Assembly: GCF_012935715.1 (NCBI RefSeq)
Contig: NZ_CP052860.1
Coordinates: forward strand, 62,001 to 126,000
Source: Pseudomonas sp. ADAK13
GTDB taxonomy: Bacteria; Pseudomonadota; Gammaproteobacteria; Pseudomonadales; Pseudomonadaceae
DNA length: 64,000 bases
Reading direction: 5' to 3'
A program made the translations under genes and the position numbers. Shown here one piece after another: positions 18,764 through 27,618 of the stretch. Positions within the stretch are counted from its first letter, which is position 1; each line of letters starts with the position of its first letter. The notes under the pieces are model-generated. The model had not been told where the DNA came from. It searched no databases and saw only the letters and a program-made list of their open reading frames with translations.

Positions 18764-19649
18764 TCAGCAACGGCGAATCCTCCGGCAAGTGCACCCGCAA
18801 CGCCTGGGGCAAGGCCGAGAAATGCAGGTCGTCGCCCTGCAGCGGTTCGCCATCGAGGTTGATCGCCAGCCCTTCGGCCACTTTGATCTCGACCCACGGC
18901 AACCGCGCCCGCACAAACATGTTGTCCAGGCCCCAGCCGTCCGTCATCAGGTTACGCAGGGTGCCCACCACTTCCTGGGGCGCTGGCAAAATGCTGATGT
19001 CCAGCAAACCATCATCGGCCAGCGCATCGGGGCACAGCACATGGCCGCCACCGGCCTGGCGCCCGTTACCGATGCCCAATGCCAGCAACTCGCCACGCCA
19101 ATGAAAGTCGGGCCCCTGCAATTCACCGTAGGCCGCGCGCAACTCGCTGAAGCGTGACAGCCCGGTAAACAGGTACGCGGCGCCACCGAGGACTTTCTTC
19201 AGGTCTTCAGAGGTGTTGGCGGTGACCTGGCTGCCAAACCCGCCAGTGGCCATATTCAGGAAGATCTGCCCGCCCACCTCGCCCAGGTCGATAGCCCGGG
19301 CCGGCACATCCAGCAGGTCCAGGGCCTGTTCAGGCTCCAGCGGCACGCCGGCGGCGCGGGCAAAATCGTTGGCGGTACCGAGGGGCATCAGCACCAGGCT
19401 GGCCTCGGTTTTGGCCCGGGCCATGGCCTCGGCCACATCCCGCAGGGTGCCATCACCACCGCCGGCAATCAGCCGCGTGTAGCCATCGGCCAGGGCCTGC
19501 TCGACAAAGCGCTGGGCATCACCGCCTTCCCACGTCACCCGCACGGCCAGTTCCCAACCCTGCTCGCGCTTGCCCTGCACCGCCGCCCGCACCTGCTCGT
19601 TGAGGGCTTGCTTGCCGTGCAGAATCAACAGTGCCTTGGGTGTGCTCAT
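18747..19649 (-). CDS. yegS: Lipid kinase YegS-like
   Basis: A 300-residue diacylglycerol-kinase-family enzyme that phosphorylates lipids such as phosphatidylglycerol or diacylglycerol at the membrane. The nucleotide-binding motif GGGDGTLRDV is near residue 64. MPLGTANDFARA and the C-terminal LDGEPL also match the family. The start is preceded by GGAG. The gene is convergent with, and overlaps by 17 bp, the response-regulator gene. Confidence 0.9.
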   Translation of the reverse strand: MSTPKALLILHGKQALNEQVRAAVQGKREQGWELAVRVTWEGGDAQRFVEQALADGYTRLIAGGGDGTLRDVAEAMARAKTEASLVLMPLGTANDFARAAGVPLEPEQALDLLDVPARAIDLGEVGGQIFLNMATGGFGSQVTANTSEDLKKVLGGAAYLFTGLSRFSELRAAYGELQGPDFHWRGELLALGIGNGRQAGGGHVLCPDALADDGLLDISILPAPQEVVGTLRNLMTDGWGLDNMFVRARLPWVEIKVAEGLAINLDGEPLQGDDLHFSALPQALRVHLPEDSPLLTNRPG

Positions 19650-19827
19650 GGATGAATGCTCCTGGGTTTAAGGGTTCCTGAGGGATGTTGACCGTGGCCA
19701 ATCGAAAAAAAGCCATCGGGTGTAGAAATTAACCGGGATTTGTAGCGTTTCTGACACTGATCAACGTGCACTTCGCAAAATCGACCTAGACTTATACCCA
19801 TCTTCCATCCGACAAGGCCGTCGCCCC

Positions 19828-20004
19828 ATGATCACCATGTCCGCCTTCCACTCCATGCTCATCCCCATCCTGACCGGCATGATCCTCCTGGCCATCGGCT
19901 TCAACTTTCGCGACAAAGCCATTGGCGTGTTCGGCATGTGGATCGGCATGCTGCTGATCCTCGGCACCGTGGTGTACAAGATCCTCGCCAAACTCGCTGA
20001 ATGA
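19828..20004 (+). CDS. Small membrane protein (58 aa, two helices)
   Basis: ATG at 19828 to TGA at 20002-20004 gives MITMSAFHSMLIPILTGMIL at the start and ends YKILAKLAE. Two hydrophobic segments are separated by FNFRDKAIG, so it should be a hairpin inner-membrane protein. It precedes a MscS-family channel gene by 72 bp on the same strand and could be co-transcribed. No family is recognised. The call rests on clean hydrophobic segments, codon usage and position. Confidence 0.6.
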   Translation: MITMSAFHSMLIPILTGMILLAIGFNFRDKAIGVFGMWIGMLLILGTVVYKILAKLAE

Positions 20005-20076
20005 CAATCTCACTCGCATTGCACATGACGGCCTCGTACACTCGGTCAATTCGTCGTTTTTAAGGTTGACCGCCTC

Positions 20077-22236
20077 GTGCTTGCCCGTCTGTTTGCCCTG
20101 CCTTGCTGCCTGTTTATCTGCCTGCTGACCCTGCTGCCCATGGCGCCTGCCCACGCCGTGAGCCTGCCGGGGCTGCTGGGCAGCACCAACAAAACCCAGC
20201 CGCAAGCCGACGTACCGCTGGGCCAGTCCCTGGATGAGGTGATCAAGACCCTGGAAAACGACCAGCAGCGCACCAAGCTGCTGACTGACCTGAAAAAGCT
20301 CCGGGAAACCACACAAAAGGCCCAGCCCGCCGCCGAACTCGGCGTACTCGGTTTGATCGGTGGCACCCTATCCAGCCTGGAGCAACAGTTCTCCGGTGCC
20401 GACAGCCCGATCAATCGCTGGTCCAGCGAGTTCGACCTGGCGAAGGACGAACTCACCGCACTGATGCTGCCGGCCAGTGAATGGCTGCCGATCATCTTTG
20501 CGTTTGCCATGATCCTGATGCTCTGGAGCCTGCTGGCCGCGATCCTGATCTGGCTCAGCCACCGGGTGCGCGAGCGCTTCGGCCTGACCGAAGAACTGCC
20601 CCAACACCCCAAGACCTGGGACCTGCTGCGCTTTGCCCTGCGCAAGCTCGGCCCGTGGCTGATCGCGTTGGTGATCACCGTCTACATGAGCTACGCACTG
20701 CCCTCGTCCCTCGGCAAATCCCTGGCGATGGTGCTGGCCTACGCGCTGGTGGTGGGCACCTGTTTCTCGGCGATCTGCGTGGTCGCGTTTTCCGTGCTGG
20801 ACGGCCCGCACCGCCACCGCGCCTTGTACATCCTGCGGCACCAGGCCTTCCGCCCACTGTGGCTGATCGGCAGCTTTGCCGCCTTTGGCGAAGCCGTCAG
20901 CGACCCGCGCCTGGCCGAGAGCCTGGGCCAGCATTTGTCCCATGTCGCCGCGACCATCGCCAATGTCATGGCAGCGCTGTCCACCGGCGTGTTCATCCTG
21001 CGTTTCCGCCGGCCCATCGCGCACCTGATCCGCAACCAGCCGCTGTCCCGCCGCCTGACCCGCCGTGCCCTGAGCGACACCATCGAGATCGTCGGCAGCT
21101 TCTGGTACCTGCCGGCGTTGCTGCTGGTGGGCATCTCACTGTTCGCCACCTTCGTCTCCGCCGGCGACACCAGCACCGCCTTGCGCCAGTCGTTGTTGTG
21201 CACGGTGTTGCTGGTGCTGTGCATGGTGATCAACGGGCTGGTGCGCCGCCATTCCCTCAAGCCACAGCGTGGGCACAAGCGCCATGCGCTGTACTCCGAT
21301 CGCCTGAAAAGCTTCGTCTACACCCTCGCCCACCTGGTGGTGTGGCTGGTGTTTATCGAACTGGGCCTGCGGGTCTGGGGCCTGTCGCTGATCCGCTTTA
21401 CCGAAGGCGACGGCCATGAAATCAGCGTCAAGCTGTTCGGCCTCGCGGGCACCTTGCTGTTCGCGTGGCTGATCTGGATCCTCAGCGACACGGCCATCCA
21501 CCACGCCCTCACCCGCTCGCGCAAAGGCCTGGCCAATGCGCGGGCACAGACGATGATGCCGTTGATTCGCAACGTGCTGTTCGTGACCATCTTCATCATC
21601 GCCGCCATCGTCGCGCTGGCGAACATGGGCATGAACGTCACGCCACTGCTGGCGGGTGCCGGCGTGATCGGTTTGGCCATCGGTTTTGGTGCGCAGTCGC
21701 TGGTGGCGGATTTGATCACCGGCCTGTTCATCATTATCGAAGACTCCCTGGCGATTGATGACTACGTGGACGTCGGCGGCCACCTGGGCACCGTGGAAGG
21801 CTTGACCATCCGTACGGTGCGCCTGCGGGACATCGACGGCATCGTGCACACGATTCCGTTCAGTGAAATCAAAAGCATCAAGAACTACTCCCGGGAGTTC
21901 GGCTACGCGATCTTCCGGGTGGCGATTCCGTACAACATGGAAATCGACGACGCCATCAAGCTGATGCGCGACGTTGGGCAGAAGATGCGCAACGACCCGC
22001 TGCAGCGGCGCAACATCTGGTCGCCGCTGGAGATTCAGGGTGTAGAAAGTTTCGAGTCCGGCAGTGCGATTCTTCGCGCCCGCTTCAAGACCGCGCCGAT
22101 CAAGCAGTGGGAGGTTTCGCGGGCGTTCAACTTGTCGCTCAAGCGTCACCTCGATGAAGCAGGGCTGGACCTGGCCACCCCACGCTTGAGCGTGCAAGTG
22201 GTGACGGCGGCGGGAGGCGTGCAGGAGAAAGAATAA
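20077..22236 (+). CDS. MscS-family mechanosensitive channel (large, YbiO-like)
   Basis: A 719-residue inner-membrane channel that would open under osmotic downshock. GTG at 20077 gives a signal peptide (LCCL...LLPMAPAHA), then a periplasmic segment to about residue 130 and many transmembrane helices. The MscS core is near residues 500-650: NMGMNVTPLLAGAGVIGLAI matches the pore helix, and GFGAQSLVADLITGLFII with the following beta domain (YVDVGGHLGTVEGLTIR) is diagnostic. It is much longer than MscS (286 residues), so it fits the YbiO/YjeP size class. Confidence 0.88.
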   Translation: MLARLFALPCCLFICLLTLLPMAPAHAVSLPGLLGSTNKTQPQADVPLGQSLDEVIKTLENDQQRTKLLTDLKKLRETTQKAQPAAELGVLGLIGGTLSSLEQQFSGADSPINRWSSEFDLAKDELTALMLPASEWLPIIFAFAMILMLWSLLAAILIWLSHRVRERFGLTEELPQHPKTWDLLRFALRKLGPWLIALVITVYMSYALPSSLGKSLAMVLAYALVVGTCFSAICVVAFSVLDGPHRHRALYILRHQAFRPLWLIGSFAAFGEAVSDPRLAESLGQHLSHVAATIANVMAALSTGVFILRFRRPIAHLIRNQPLSRRLTRRALSDTIEIVGSFWYLPALLLVGISLFATFVSAGDTSTALRQSLLCTVLLVLCMVINGLVRRHSLKPQRGHKRHALYSDRLKSFVYTLAHLVVWLVFIELGLRVWGLSLIRFTEGDGHEISVKLFGLAGTLLFAWLIWILSDTAIHHALTRSRKGLANARAQTMMPLIRNVLFVTIFIIAAIVALANMGMNVTPLLAGAGVIGLAIGFGAQSLVADLITGLFIIIEDSLAIDDYVDVGGHLGTVEGLTIRTVRLRDIDGIVHTIPFSEIKSIKNYSREFGYAIFRVAIPYNMEIDDAIKLMRDVGQKMRNDPLQRRNIWSPLEIQGVESFESGSAILRARFKTAPIKQWEVSRAFNLSLKRHLDEAGLDLATPRLSVQVVTAAGGVQEKE

Positions 22237-22287
22237 GCGCGGCCCGGACGACGTCAGGATCAACAACAATAATCATGGAGAGTCCTT

Positions 22288-23634
22288 ATGCGTTTGACCG
22301 GTCTTACACACCAATGGGTATTCGGCGTGCTGTGCGGTGTCGCCAGCAGCGCGGTCATCGCCGCCAGCAGCGGCCAGGACAGTGCCCGTGAAACCATCGC
22401 CGCCCAGGCGAAAGTGCTGGAACCGGCCTTGCTGGAAACCCGGCGCGACATCCACGCCCATCCTGAACTGGGCAACACCGAACATCGCACCGCGGAGCTG
22501 GTGGCCAGGCAACTGCGGGAACTGGGGCTGGAGGTCAAGACAGGCGTTGCCCGCACGGGCGTAGTCGCCGTCCTCAAAGGCGCCCTGCCGGGCCCGACCG
22601 TTGCCTTGCGCGCCGACATGGATGCGCTGCCGGTCAAGGAAGTGTCCGGCCTGCCCTTCGCCTCGAAGGCCAAGGGTGTGTACCTCGACAAAGAAGTCGA
22701 CGTGATGCACGCCTGCGGCCACGACGCCCACACTGCCATCCTGCTGAGCACGGCGAAAATCCTCACTGGCATGCGTGATCGCCTGCCGGGCACCGTGGTG
22801 TTTTATTTCCAGCCGGCTGAAGAAGGCCCGAGCGACTTTATCCCCGACGGCAAGAACACCTGGGGCGCGAAAATGATGGTGCAGGAAGGCGTGATGAAAT
22901 CGCCCAAGCCGGATGCGGTGTTTGGCCTTCACGTGTGGGCCGGGGTGCCTGCGGGGCAGATCGCCTATCGGCCGGGGCCGACCCTGGCCAGCTCGGATGA
23001 CCTGCGGATCAAGATCCTCGGCAAACAGACCCATGCCGGGCGGCCGTGGGATGGGATCGACCCGATTACCGTGGGCGCGCAGGCGATTGTGGGGCTGCAG
23101 ACGGTGGTCAGCCGGCGTACCGATATTTCTTCGTTTCCGGCGGTGGTCAGTATTGGCACCATCAACGGTGGCACGCGGTACAACATCATTCCCGAGTCGG
23201 TGGATATGAGTGGGACCATTCGGTCCTACGACTATGGCATTCGCCAGAAGCTGCATGCGGATGTGCGCCAGACCGTGGAGAAAATCGCCGAGAGTGGTGG
23301 GGCCAAGGCTGAGGTTACGATCATTGAGAAGTACGATCCGACCATCAACAACCCGGCGCTGACCGAGAAGATGCTGCCGAGTTTGCGTTGGGCGGCGAAT
23401 GGCGACGTAGTGAATGCCCCGTTGGTGGGAGGGGCTGAGGACTTTTCGTTTTATGCCAAGGAAGCGCCGGGGTTGTTTGTGTTTCTGGGGGTGACGCCTA
23501 GGGATCAGGATATGAGCAAGGCGGCGCCGAATCATAATCCGGGGTTCTTTGTGGATGAGTCGGCGTTGGTGGTTGGGGTTCGGACGTTGGCTTCGTTGGC
23601 GACTGATTATTTGTATGCCAATGCGGGGAATTGA
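22288..23634 (+). CDS. M20 amidohydrolase, exported
   Basis: A 448-residue zinc metallohydrolase of the M20 family (hippurate/N-acyl-amino-acid hydrolase group). An N-terminal signal peptide is present. Metal-binding segments are MHACGHDAHTA (about residue 144), the Glu pair in FQPAEEGPS, and FGLHVW; a dimerisation domain lies in the middle. GGAGAG precedes the ATG. The last third is strongly G/T-rich on the coding strand (43 of 60 bases at 23521-23580) and E3 begins 3 bp after the stop. The natural substrate is not evident. Confidence 0.88.
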   Translation: MRLTGLTHQWVFGVLCGVASSAVIAASSGQDSARETIAAQAKVLEPALLETRRDIHAHPELGNTEHRTAELVARQLRELGLEVKTGVARTGVVAVLKGALPGPTVALRADMDALPVKEVSGLPFASKAKGVYLDKEVDVMHACGHDAHTAILLSTAKILTGMRDRLPGTVVFYFQPAEEGPSDFIPDGKNTWGAKMMVQEGVMKSPKPDAVFGLHVWAGVPAGQIAYRPGPTLASSDDLRIKILGKQTHAGRPWDGIDPITVGAQAIVGLQTVVSRRTDISSFPAVVSIGTINGGTRYNIIPESVDMSGTIRSYDYGIRQKLHADVRQTVEKIAESGGAKAEVTIIEKYDPTINNPALTEKMLPSLRWAANGDVVNAPLVGGAEDFSFYAKEAPGLFVFLGVTPRDQDMSKAAPNHNPGFFVDESALVVGVRTLASLATDYLYANAGN

Positions 23635-23637
23635 GGG

Positions 23638-24500
23638 TATATCCGTTATCTAGGTTATGGCCACTATGGGTTCCGCTCTTACAGCGGGTCACTTTTGAAA
23701 GGAGCCCAAAAGTAACCAAAAGGCTCTTGCCCCACCACTCGGCACCTCGCTTGGGCTCGGTGTGCCCTCTCTCCGGTACTACTGCGCGGGCCGCCGCGAC
23801 GGGGCGTCCCTGCCCCGTCGCGGCTAAACCGGCGTCCTGCCGGTTTACCCGCTCCGTACTACCTGCGTTCGGCCAGCGTGGTTTAACGGGGCGCCTAAGA
23901 TCAAGATCAAAAGCAGATCAACAGCACAGCGGCCTACAGGCCGGCTTGAGTGGTGTGAAGCAAAGGCAAGATCAAAATCTAAAGCGAGCACGATCTCCTG
24001 TAGGAGCTGGCTTGCCTGCGATGGCATCGCCTCGATGTACCTGAAAAATCGAGGTGTCTGCATCGCAGGCAAGCCAGCTCCCACAGAAAAGCAGAGCCGC
24101 AGCAGTTTCAGCTTTGGCTTTCGCTTTGGCTTTCGCTTTGGCTTTGGCTTTCGCTTTGGCTTTGGCTTTGGCTTTGGCTTTTGATCTGGCTTCTACCACT
24201 CAAGCCGGCCGGTAGGCCGCTGTGCTCTTGCTTTTGATCTTGATCTGACTGCCCCAATAAGCCCGAGGCCGAACGCAGGGATTGAGGAGCGGGTAAACCG
24301 GCAGGACGCCGGTTTAGCCGCGACGGGGCAGGGACGCCCCGTCGCGGCGGCCCGCGGAGCAATGCCGGAGTGAGGGAACACCGAGCCTAGGCGAGGTGCC
24401 GACAGGCGGGGCAGAGCCCTTTGCTTACTTTGGGGCTTTTCCAAAGTGAGTCGCTGTAAGAGCGAAACCATAAGCCGCCGTTACCGCAGAAATGGATATG
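23638..24500. repeat. Long inverted-arm intergenic element E3 (complete), longest hexamer array
   Basis: An 863-bp E-family element between convergent genes, starting 3 bp after the amidohydrolase stop. The arms (about 23638-23955 and 24190-24500) are inverted copies. The core has a REP doublet (about 23999-24085) and a tandem array at 24111-24182 of twelve hexamers alternating GCTTTG and GCTTTC. Other copies carry only three to six units. The array explains apparent lysine-alanine repeat frames here, which are not genes. Confidence 0.87.
24111..24182. repeat. Hexanucleotide tandem array (GCTTTS)n inside E3
   Basis: Twelve consecutive six-base units, GCTTTG or GCTTTC with a final GCTTTT. The same position in E1, E2, E4 and E5 has about three to six units, so the array length varies between copies of the element within this chromosome. 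Confidence 0.9.
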
Positions 24501-24515
24501 TACACGGTCAACGGG

Positions 24516-25229
24516 TCAAACCACATCCACCCCCACATGAATCGCATCATGCCGCCAAAACTCCAGATCACAATCAATCAACCGCTCATGCTGATCATAA
24601 TTAACCCGGGCAATCCGCAACCCCGGACTCCCCACCGACACCCTCAACGCCGCCGCCGCCTCAACCTGCAATGACGTCGGCACAATCTCAAACCGCACCC
24701 GCCCGTAGTGCAAGTCATACACCCGCGCATACAGCTCCGTAATCGACTGATTCAAATCACACTCCAGAATCCCCGGAAAATACTGCGGGTTCAGATAGTG
24801 CTCCACATACAACACCAACCGCCCATCAATCCTGCGCCCCCGGCAAATCTGGATCACGCTGGACAACGCCGGCAACTGCAACCACGCACACACCGCCGCC
24901 GAAGCCGGCTGCAACCGCGCCGAGATCACCTCAGTCGACGGCACCCGCCCCTGCGCACTCACCATCGCGTGAAAATGACTGCGCTGCATCAGGTTGTAGG
25001 CAAGCCTGGGCGGCGACACAAACCACCCCCGCCGCTCCTCGCGATAAATCTGCCCTTGGGCCTCAAGTTGTAACAAGGCTTCCCGCACCGTGATCCGGGT
25101 GGTACCAAACAACTCGCTGAGCTTGCGCTCGGCCGGCAGCTTACTGGCAGGCGCCAACAACCCATGGTCGATCTGCTCTTGCAGCGCCAGGCCAATGGTT
25201 GTCACCGCTTTGGTTGCCTCATCACGCAT
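24516..25229 (-). CDS. GntR/HutC-family regulator (UTRA domain)
   Basis: A 237-residue transcription factor with an N-terminal winged helix (LPAERKLSELFGTTRITVREAL, then LEAQGQIYREERRGWF) and a C-terminal UTRA ligand domain (about residues 95-235). The ATG at 25229 is preferred over an adjacent TTG. It is divergent from an ABC importer/hydrolase operon and probably controls it; two related CTAGACCA sites bracket the gap. UTRA regulators of this size often control phosphonate, amino-sugar or histidine pathways, so the ligand is open. The 3' end is C/A-rich on the + strand (41 of 60 bases at 24541-24600). Confidence 0.82.
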   Translation of the reverse strand: MRDEATKAVTTIGLALQEQIDHGLLAPASKLPAERKLSELFGTTRITVREALLQLEAQGQIYREERRGWFVSPPRLAYNLMQRSHFHAMVSAQGRVPSTEVISARLQPASAAVCAWLQLPALSSVIQICRGRRIDGRLVLYVEHYLNPQYFPGILECDLNQSITELYARVYDLHYGRVRFEIVPTSLQVEAAAALRVSVGSPGLRIARVNYDQHERLIDCDLEFWRHDAIHVGVDVV

Positions 25230-25243
25230 CAACGTTACCTATC

Positions 25244-25255
25244 TGGACTAGACCA
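25244..25255. promoter_or_regulatory. Putative GntR operator, site 1
   Basis: TGGACTAGACCA is one mismatch from the perfect palindrome TGGTCTAGACCA and lies 14 bp before the GntR start codon. The related site at 25512 lies near the ABC operon. Such paired near-palindromes suit HutC-type dimers, but the binding protein is inferred from position only. Confidence 0.5.
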
Positions 25256-25511
25256 GCACTATTCAGGTGCACAAAACGCCCTCGAAACGCGCCTCTGCTG
25301 TTGCGTGCAAGCCTAGGCATTGCACATGACCGACAGATGACAGCGCCCCGCGACGTCCGGCCACAAGACCTGCAATACATCGGCCAAGTCCAAGGCTTCC
25401 GGGCGGTTGGGCATGGTCTACGCTTACCCGGCGATCCCCCGTCCAGGCCAACAAAAAACGACATCGACATGAAACTGTCATCCGCCAAGCCTAAATTGGC
25501 TCAGGTATTGC

Positions 25512-25523
25512 TGACCTAGACCA
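25512..25523. promoter_or_regulatory. Putative GntR operator, site 2
   Basis: TGACCTAGACCA shares the half-site CTAGACCA with site 1 and lies 57 bp before the start of the substrate-binding protein gene, where a repressor would block its promoter. Confidence 0.5.
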
Positions 25524-25580
25524 ACACCACCGCAAACGTCGATAAAAACGCAGCGTTGAAAACGCCCAAAGGAGCTTCGG

Positions 25581-26648
25581 ATGAAACAGCTTTTCCTGGC
25601 ATCACTGTTAGGCTCGACCATTGCCATGTGCACCGCCGCCATGGCTGCTGATACCGATTTGAAAACCCTTGAAGCCGCCGCGAAAGCGGAAGGCGCCGTC
25701 AACAGCGTCGGCATGCCCGATGACTGGGCCAACTGGAAAGGCACCTGGGAAGACCTGGCCAAGATCTACGGCCTCAAGCACATCGACACCGACATGAGCT
25801 CGGCCCAGGAAGTCGCCAAGTTTGCGGCAGAGAAAGACAACGCCAGCGCCGACATCGGCGACGTCGGTGCCGCCTTCGGCCCGATCGCGGTAAAACAGGG
25901 CGTGACCCAACCGTACAAACCGACCACTTGGGCACAAGTCCCGGATTGGGCGAAAGACAAAGACGGTAACTGGGCGCTGGCCTACACCGGCACCATCGCG
26001 TTTATCGTCAACAAAAAGCTGCTGCACGGCTCCGAAGCCCCGAAAAGCTGGGCTGACCTGAAGACCGGCAAATACAAGGTCTCCATCGGTGACGTGAGCA
26101 CCGCCGCCCAGGCTGCCAACGGCGTACTCGCCGCAGCACTGGCCAACGGTGGCGACGAGAAAAACATTCAGCCTGCACTGCTGATGTTCGCCGACATCGC
26201 CAAGCAAGGCCGCCTGTCGCTGGCCAACCCGACCATCGCCACCATGGAAAAAGGCGAAGTGGAAGTGGGCGTGGTCTGGGACTTCAACGGCCTGAGCTAC
26301 AAGGCCAAGATGGCCAACCCGGATGACTACGTGGTGCTGATCCCGTCGGACGGCTCGGTGATTTCCGGCTACACCACCATCATCAACAAATACGCCAAGC
26401 ACCCGAACGCCGCCAAGCTGACCCGCGAATACATCTTCAGCGACGCCGGCCAGACCAACCTGGCGCGAGGCAATGCGCGGCCGATTCGTGCCGAGCACCT
26501 GACCTTGCCAGCTGATGTGCAGGCCAAGCTGCTGCCGAACGAGCAGTACAAGAAAGTGACGCCGATCAAAGATGCCGACGCTTGGGAGAAGACCTCCAAG
26601 GCCCTGCCGCAGAAGTGGCAGGAAGAAGTCATCATCAATATGCAGTAA
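25581..26648 (+). CDS. ABC transporter periplasmic substrate-binding protein (family 1)
   Basis: A 355-residue secreted binding protein with a signal peptide (FLASLLGSTIAMCTAAMAA) and the two-lobed fold of the iron/thiamine/phosphonate-type (AfuA/PhnS-like) family. AAAGGAG precedes the ATG. It starts an operon with a phosphodiesterase-like hydrolase, two permeases, an ATPase and a HAD hydrolase. The hydrolases suggest a phosphorus-containing ligand, such as an organophosphate ester or a phosphonate; this is inference. A REP doublet lies between it and the next gene and may lower downstream expression or stabilise this part of the mRNA. Confidence 0.82.
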   Translation: MKQLFLASLLGSTIAMCTAAMAADTDLKTLEAAAKAEGAVNSVGMPDDWANWKGTWEDLAKIYGLKHIDTDMSSAQEVAKFAAEKDNASADIGDVGAAFGPIAVKQGVTQPYKPTTWAQVPDWAKDKDGNWALAYTGTIAFIVNKKLLHGSEAPKSWADLKTGKYKVSIGDVSTAAQAANGVLAAALANGGDEKNIQPALLMFADIAKQGRLSLANPTIATMEKGEVEVGVVWDFNGLSYKAKMANPDDYVVLIPSDGSVISGYTTIINKYAKHPNAAKLTREYIFSDAGQTNLARGNARPIRAEHLTLPADVQAKLLPNEQYKKVTPIKDADAWEKTSKALPQKWQEEVIINMQ

Positions 26649-26660
26649 GAACGCGGCCAG

Positions 26661-26750
26661 TGTAGGAGCTGGCTTGCCTGCGATAACGGTATGACATTCA
26701 GCATTGTTGTCGACTGACACACCGCTATCGCAGGCAAGCCAGCTCCCACA
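26661..26750. repeat. REP doublet inside the ABC operon
   Basis: Two inverted REP units (GTAGGAGCTGGCTTGCCTGCGAT and its complement, as bases 26662-26684 and 26728-26750) around a short spacer, placed between the binding-protein gene and the hydrolase gene. It is the same REP type as in the E-element cores but without the long arms. Confidence 0.9.
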
Positions 26751-26811
26751 TTTCACCCGGTTCCACCCGAAAAACCGAGTCAAGCCAATCTGTTGCGGAG
26801 CCCCAGCCCCT

Positions 26812-27618
26812 ATGAAGCACAACGTCATCCTTGTCGTGCTCGACGGCCTGAACTACGAGGTTGCCCGACACGCCATGGGGCACTTGCAGGCCTATGTCGG
26901 CGCAGGACGCGCAGCACTCTACAAACTGGAATGTGAACTGCCGGCCCTGTCCCGGCCACTGTACGAATGCATCCTCACCGGCGTCCCGCCGATCGAGAGC
27001 GGCATCGTCCACAACAACGTCTCGCGCCTGTCCAACCAGCGCAGCATTTTCCATTACGCCACCGACGCCGGTTTATCCACAGCGGCGGCGGCTTATCACT
27101 GGGTCAGCGAGTTGTATAACCGCAGCCCTTTCATCGCCGCCCGTGACCGTCATACCCATGACCCGGCACTGGCGATCCAGCACGGGAATTTCTACTGGAA
27201 TGACCATTACCCGGACTCGCACCTGTTTGCCGACGCCGAAAGCCTGCGCCTCAACCATGCGCCGAATTTCCTGGTGGTGCACCCGATGAACATCGACGAC
27301 GCCGGCCACAAGCACGGCCTCGATACCCCGCAGTACCGTAACAGCGCGCGCTCGGCCGACATCATCCTGGCCGATTACCTGCAAGGCTGGCTCGACGCCG
27401 GTTACCAGGTGTTGGTAACGGCTGACCACGGCATGAACAACGACCGTTCCCACAACGGCCTGTTGCCGGAAGAACGGGAAGTGCCGCTGTTTGTGCTGGG
27501 GGATGCCTTCAGCCTCGATGCCCACGCCACACCCAAACAGACCGAGCTGTGCGGCACCGTCTGCGAGCTGCTGGGTGTGCCCCACGACAAACCTGTATGC
27601 CGGGAGCTGTTGAAGTGA
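26812..27618 (+). CDS. Alkaline-phosphatase-superfamily hydrolase (phosphodiesterase-like)
   Basis: A 268-residue cytoplasmic protein related to nucleotide pyrophosphatase/phosphodiesterases. The metal-site motif VVLDGLNYEV is at the N-terminus. The Thr nucleophile region (YECILTGVPPIESGI) is near residue 50, and metal ligands appear in HPMNIDDAGHKHG and TADHGMNND. The ATG at 26812 is used; an upstream frame would run through the REP. There is no signal peptide, so it acts after import. The GTG start of the permease overlaps its stop. It probably hydrolyses the imported ligand, but the substrate is unknown. Confidence 0.78.
   Translation: MKHNVILVVLDGLNYEVARHAMGHLQAYVGAGRAALYKLECELPALSRPLYECILTGVPPIESGIVHNNVSRLSNQRSIFHYATDAGLSTAAAAYHWVSELYNRSPFIAARDRHTHDPALAIQHGNFYWNDHYPDSHLFADAESLRLNHAPNFLVVHPMNIDDAGHKHGLDTPQYRNSARSADIILADYLQGWLDAGYQVLVTADHGMNNDRSHNGLLPEEREVPLFVLGDAFSLDAHATPKQTELCGTVCELLGVPHDKPVCRELLK

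Larger units (their letters stand above)
25233..25580. other. Divergent regulatory gap with no gene
   Basis: About 350 bp between the GntR gene and the ABC operon. It has TGGACTAGACCA at 25244-25255 and TGACCTAGACCA at 25512-25523. Short frames on both strands have no family signature. A ribosome-binding site (AAAGGAG) precedes the ABC substrate-binding gene. Confidence 0.55.

Noticed and set aside
24111..24182. CRISPR-like or coding repeat (lysine-alanine) in E3
   Set aside because: It is a simple hexamer array without spacers and lies in the core of a palindromic element; no cas genes are present.
25199..25519. Overlapping frames on both strands in the GntR-ABC gap
   Set aside because: No domain, and they cover the regulator start, both operator-like sites and the promoter region.
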